64,000 bases of DNA, taken from positions 434,001-498,000 of the forward strand of contig NZ_JACCCW010000001.1 in assembly GCF_013410065.1 (NCBI RefSeq), given 5' to 3'. Positions 62,382 to 64,000 of this stretch are shown piece after piece. This DNA comes from Granulicella arctica (GTDB lineage Bacteria; Acidobacteriota; Terriglobia; Terriglobales; Acidobacteriaceae). The translations under genes were made by a program, and so were the position numbers. The notes beneath the pieces were generated by a model that did no database searches, was not told where the DNA came from, and was given only the letters and a program-made list of their open reading frames with translations. The stretch's first letter is position 1; each line of letters starts with the position of its first letter.

Positions 62382-62411
62382 CATCGGAATATACTTAAGT
62401 ATATTCCGATG
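62382..62411. promoter_or_regulatory. Perfect 30-bp palindrome upstream of edd (candidate operator)
   Basis: CATCGGAATATACTT (62382-62396) is followed directly by its reverse complement (62397-62411), no loop. It ends 18 bases before the edd start codon and overlaps the usual ribosome-docking distance, so a dimeric repressor (for example GntR- or LacI-type controlling gluconate use) is the simplest reading. It could also act as an RNA structure. Confidence 0.65.
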
Positions 62412-62429
62412 CCTGAGAATGAGGACCGA

Positions 62430-64000
62430 ATGAAGTTACATACTCGCATCCGCGAGGTAACGGAGCGTATCGCTCTGCGAAGTCGCGCTACACGTGCGTT
62501 TTATCTGGCAGCAGTTTCAACTGCTGCAGCGGAGGGGACTCGTCGTGGAAACCTGGGCTGCGCGAATCAGGCACACGGTTTTGCCGCTTGTGGGCCTGGT
62601 GATAAGGCGACTTTGCGGCAAGGAAAGGCCGCCAATCTAGGAATTATTACCGCATACAACGACATGCTTTCGGCGCATCAGCCGTATGAGCGGTTTCCGG
62701 ATTTGATTCGTGCTGCGGCACGAGAAGCTGGCGGCGTGGCTCAGGTAGCCGGTGGAGTGCCAGCAATGTGCGACGGAATTACTCAGGGGGAAAAGGGGAT
62801 GGAACTCTCCTTGTTTTCTCGGGATGTGATTGCGCTTTCCACCGTTGTAGCGCTGTCCCACCAAACATTTGATGGTGCGATCTTTCTAGGAATTTGCGAC
62901 AAGATTGTGCCGGGCCTGGTGATGGGAGCGTTGGCCTTCGGGCATCTTCCGGCGATGTTTATTCCGAGCGGCCCGATGACATCGGGCTATTCGAATGACG
63001 ATCGGAAGCTGTTGCGTCAGCAATATGCAGAGGGACGGGTAAGCCGCGAAGAGTTGCTGGATGCTGAGTCTAAGTCGTATCACGAACCGGGAACCTGTAC
63101 GTTCTATGGAACGGCGAATACGAACCAGATGATGATGGAGATCATGGGGCTACATCTACCCGGATCCTCCTTCGTCAATCCGAACACGCCGTTACGAGAC
63201 GCGCTGACGCGCGAAGCGACCAGACGGGCGCTGGAGATTACATCGCTCGGCAGCAACTATACCCCGGTAGGGGTGATGCTGGATGAGAGGGCATTCGTCA
63301 ATGGCCTGGTAGGATTGCTGGCAACGGGAGGGTCCACCAACCACACGATGCATATGGTGGCCATGGCAGCAGCCGCTGGTATCAGGCTGGAATGGAATGA
63401 CTTTGCCGACCTCGCCGAAATAATACCGACGCTGGTGCGCGTGTATCCGAATGGAAAAGCCGATGTAAACCATTTCCACGCAGCTGGAGGCATGGGTTTC
63501 GTTATGCGTGAGCTACTCCATGCGGGCTTGTTACATGGAGATGTCAGGACAGTGTGGGGAACTGGGCTTGAAGACTACACGAAGGAGCCTATGCTGAATG
63601 CAGACGGCGAGATTGTGTGGCGACCTGGGGCGCTCGTAAGTGGGGACGAGACACTGCTGCGTGGGGTATCCAATCCATTTGAGACTCATGGTGGCCTGAG
63701 AGTGGCTGATGGAAATCTAGGAAGATCTATTGTAAAAACGTCGGCTATCGCACTCGATCGATATGTGATCGAAGCTCCAGCGCTGGTATTCCACAGCCAG
63801 GATGAAATGCTGGGGGCGTTTCTGGCGGGCGAGCTGTATCGCGATGCCGTGGTAATCGTTCGCTTTCAGGGGCCTAAAGCGAACGGTATGCCGGAGTTGC
63901 ACAAACTGCTGCCGCCGTTGCAGGCAGTACAGAAGCACGGCTACAAGGTGGCATTGGTCACAGATGGCCGGCTGTCGGGAGCTTCCGGCGATGTGCTATC
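62430..64000 (+). CDS. edd: 6-phosphogluconate dehydratase, 5' part (runs off window)
   Basis: At least 523 residues from the ATG at 62430, with GAGG 5 bases upstream; no stop before the window ends. It dehydrates 6-phosphogluconate to KDPG in the Entner-Doudoroff pathway. The IlvD/Edd family is clear, and Edd is favoured by [20 protein letters not shown] (its Cys is an Fe-S ligand), [40 protein letters not shown] and [20 protein letters not shown]. The terminal [12 protein letters not shown] is the conserved C-terminal motif, so roughly 80-100 residues are missing. The KDPG aldolase gene may follow. Confidence 0.93.
   Translation, partial: MKLHTRIREVTERIALRSRATRAFYLAAVSTAAAEGTRRGNLGCANQAHGFAACGPGDKATLRQGKAANLGIITAYNDMLSAHQPYERFPDLIRAAAREAGGVAQVAGGVPAMCDGITQGEKGMELSLFSRDVIALSTVVALSHQTFDGAIFLGICDKIVPGLVMGALAFGHLPAMFIPSGPMTSGYSNDDRKLLRQQYAEGRVSREELLDAESKSYHEPGTCTFYGTANTNQMMMEIMGLHLPGSSFVNPNTPLRDALTREATRRALEITSLGSNYTPVGVMLDERAFVNGLVGLLATGGSTNHTMHMVAMAAAAGIRLEWNDFADLAEIIPTLVRVYPNGKADVNHFHAAGGMGFVMRELLHAGLLHGDVRTVWGTGLEDYTKEPMLNADGEIVWRPGALVSGDETLLRGVSNPFETHGGLRVADGNLGRSIVKTSAIALDRYVIEAPALVFHSQDEMLGAFLAGELYRDAVVIVRFQGPKANGMPELHKLLPPLQAVQKHGYKVALVTDGRLSGASGDVL

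Larger units (their letters stand above)
62055..62429. other. 375-bp intergenic region upstream of edd
   Basis: No gene seen. It contains a hairpin (62300-62329) and a perfect 30-bp palindrome (62382-62411); the rest shows nothing I can name. Confidence 0.6.

Noticed and set aside
1..64000. CRISPR arrays, tRNAs, rRNAs, insertion sequences, prophage genes
   Set aside because: No repeat-spacer pattern, transposase motif, integrase, or tRNA-like cloverleaf noticed by eye; a dedicated tRNA or repeat search was not possible.

Overview
The window looks like chromosomal DNA of a soil-type Acidobacteriota, probably Terriglobia (Granulicella/Edaphobacter/Terriglobus-like). This is inferred from the gene mix: five CRTAC1/ASPIC-UnbV surface proteins, Tat-exported sugar enzymes, plant-polysaccharide hydrolases, phosphoketolase with acetate kinase, and a short REP-like palindromic repeat. 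I saw no rRNA, tRNA, CRISPR array, insertion sequence or phage gene.

Layout. 0.0-5.8 kb: the tail of a possible GT1 glycosyltransferase, then a periplasmic PaoABC-type molybdenum aldehyde dehydrogenase operon and two small exported or hypothetical proteins. 5.8-12.8 kb: sugar scavenging, with GH105, a Gfo/Idh/MocA oxidoreductase, GH35 beta-galactosidase, a variant nucleoside hydrolase and an MFS transporter. 12.9-17.3 kb: a PIG-L protein with an altered active site, then phosphoketolase and acetate kinase.

17.4-23.3 kb is the most striking region. It is a compact seven-gene operon for a ubiquitin-like system: membrane trypsin-like protease, YukD/ubiquitin-like modifier, ThiF/E1 enzyme, membrane-anchored JAB/JAMM isopeptidase, multi-TM FHA protein, RING-like zinc-finger plus TM2 protein, and GYF_2-domain membrane protein. 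Most junctions are 4-bp stop/start overlaps. No E2 gene is visible. Five of the seven proteins are predicted to be membrane-bound, which suggests a modification system acting at the inner membrane.

23.3-29.8 kb holds a CRTAC1 protein, a REP-like repeat, GH51 arabinofuranosidase and a GH95-like hydrolase. 30.4-32.5 kb is an MHYT-GGDEF-EAL cyclic-di-GMP protein. 32.5-38.5 kb pairs a flavin halogenase-like protein with a dehalogenase/epoxide-hydrolase-like enzyme, then a CITC metal-binding protein and an SsuABC/TauABC-like ABC transporter with two paralogous permeases.

38.7-54.3 kb is a second unusual locus. Two paralogous giant TPR-CRTAC proteins flank a CRTAC protein, an RnfD/UnbU-like membrane protein fused in frame to a CRTAC lipoprotein, and a convergent operon of asparagine-synthetase-like, radical-SAM and halogenase-like flavoenzymes. 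UnbU and UnbV homologues are otherwise known from enediyne clusters, but no polyketide synthase is present here.

54.4-64.0 kb holds an amidase, a three-gene nucleotide-sugar set (4,6-dehydratase, hydrolysing 2-epimerase, aminotransferase; a partial legionaminate/bacillosamine-like route), a DsrE-like protein, two exported TIM-barrel sugar isomerases, and the start of 6-phosphogluconate dehydratase (edd), which runs off the end. A perfect 30-bp palindrome sits just upstream of edd. Coordinates, starts and families were read by eye; no database search was run.
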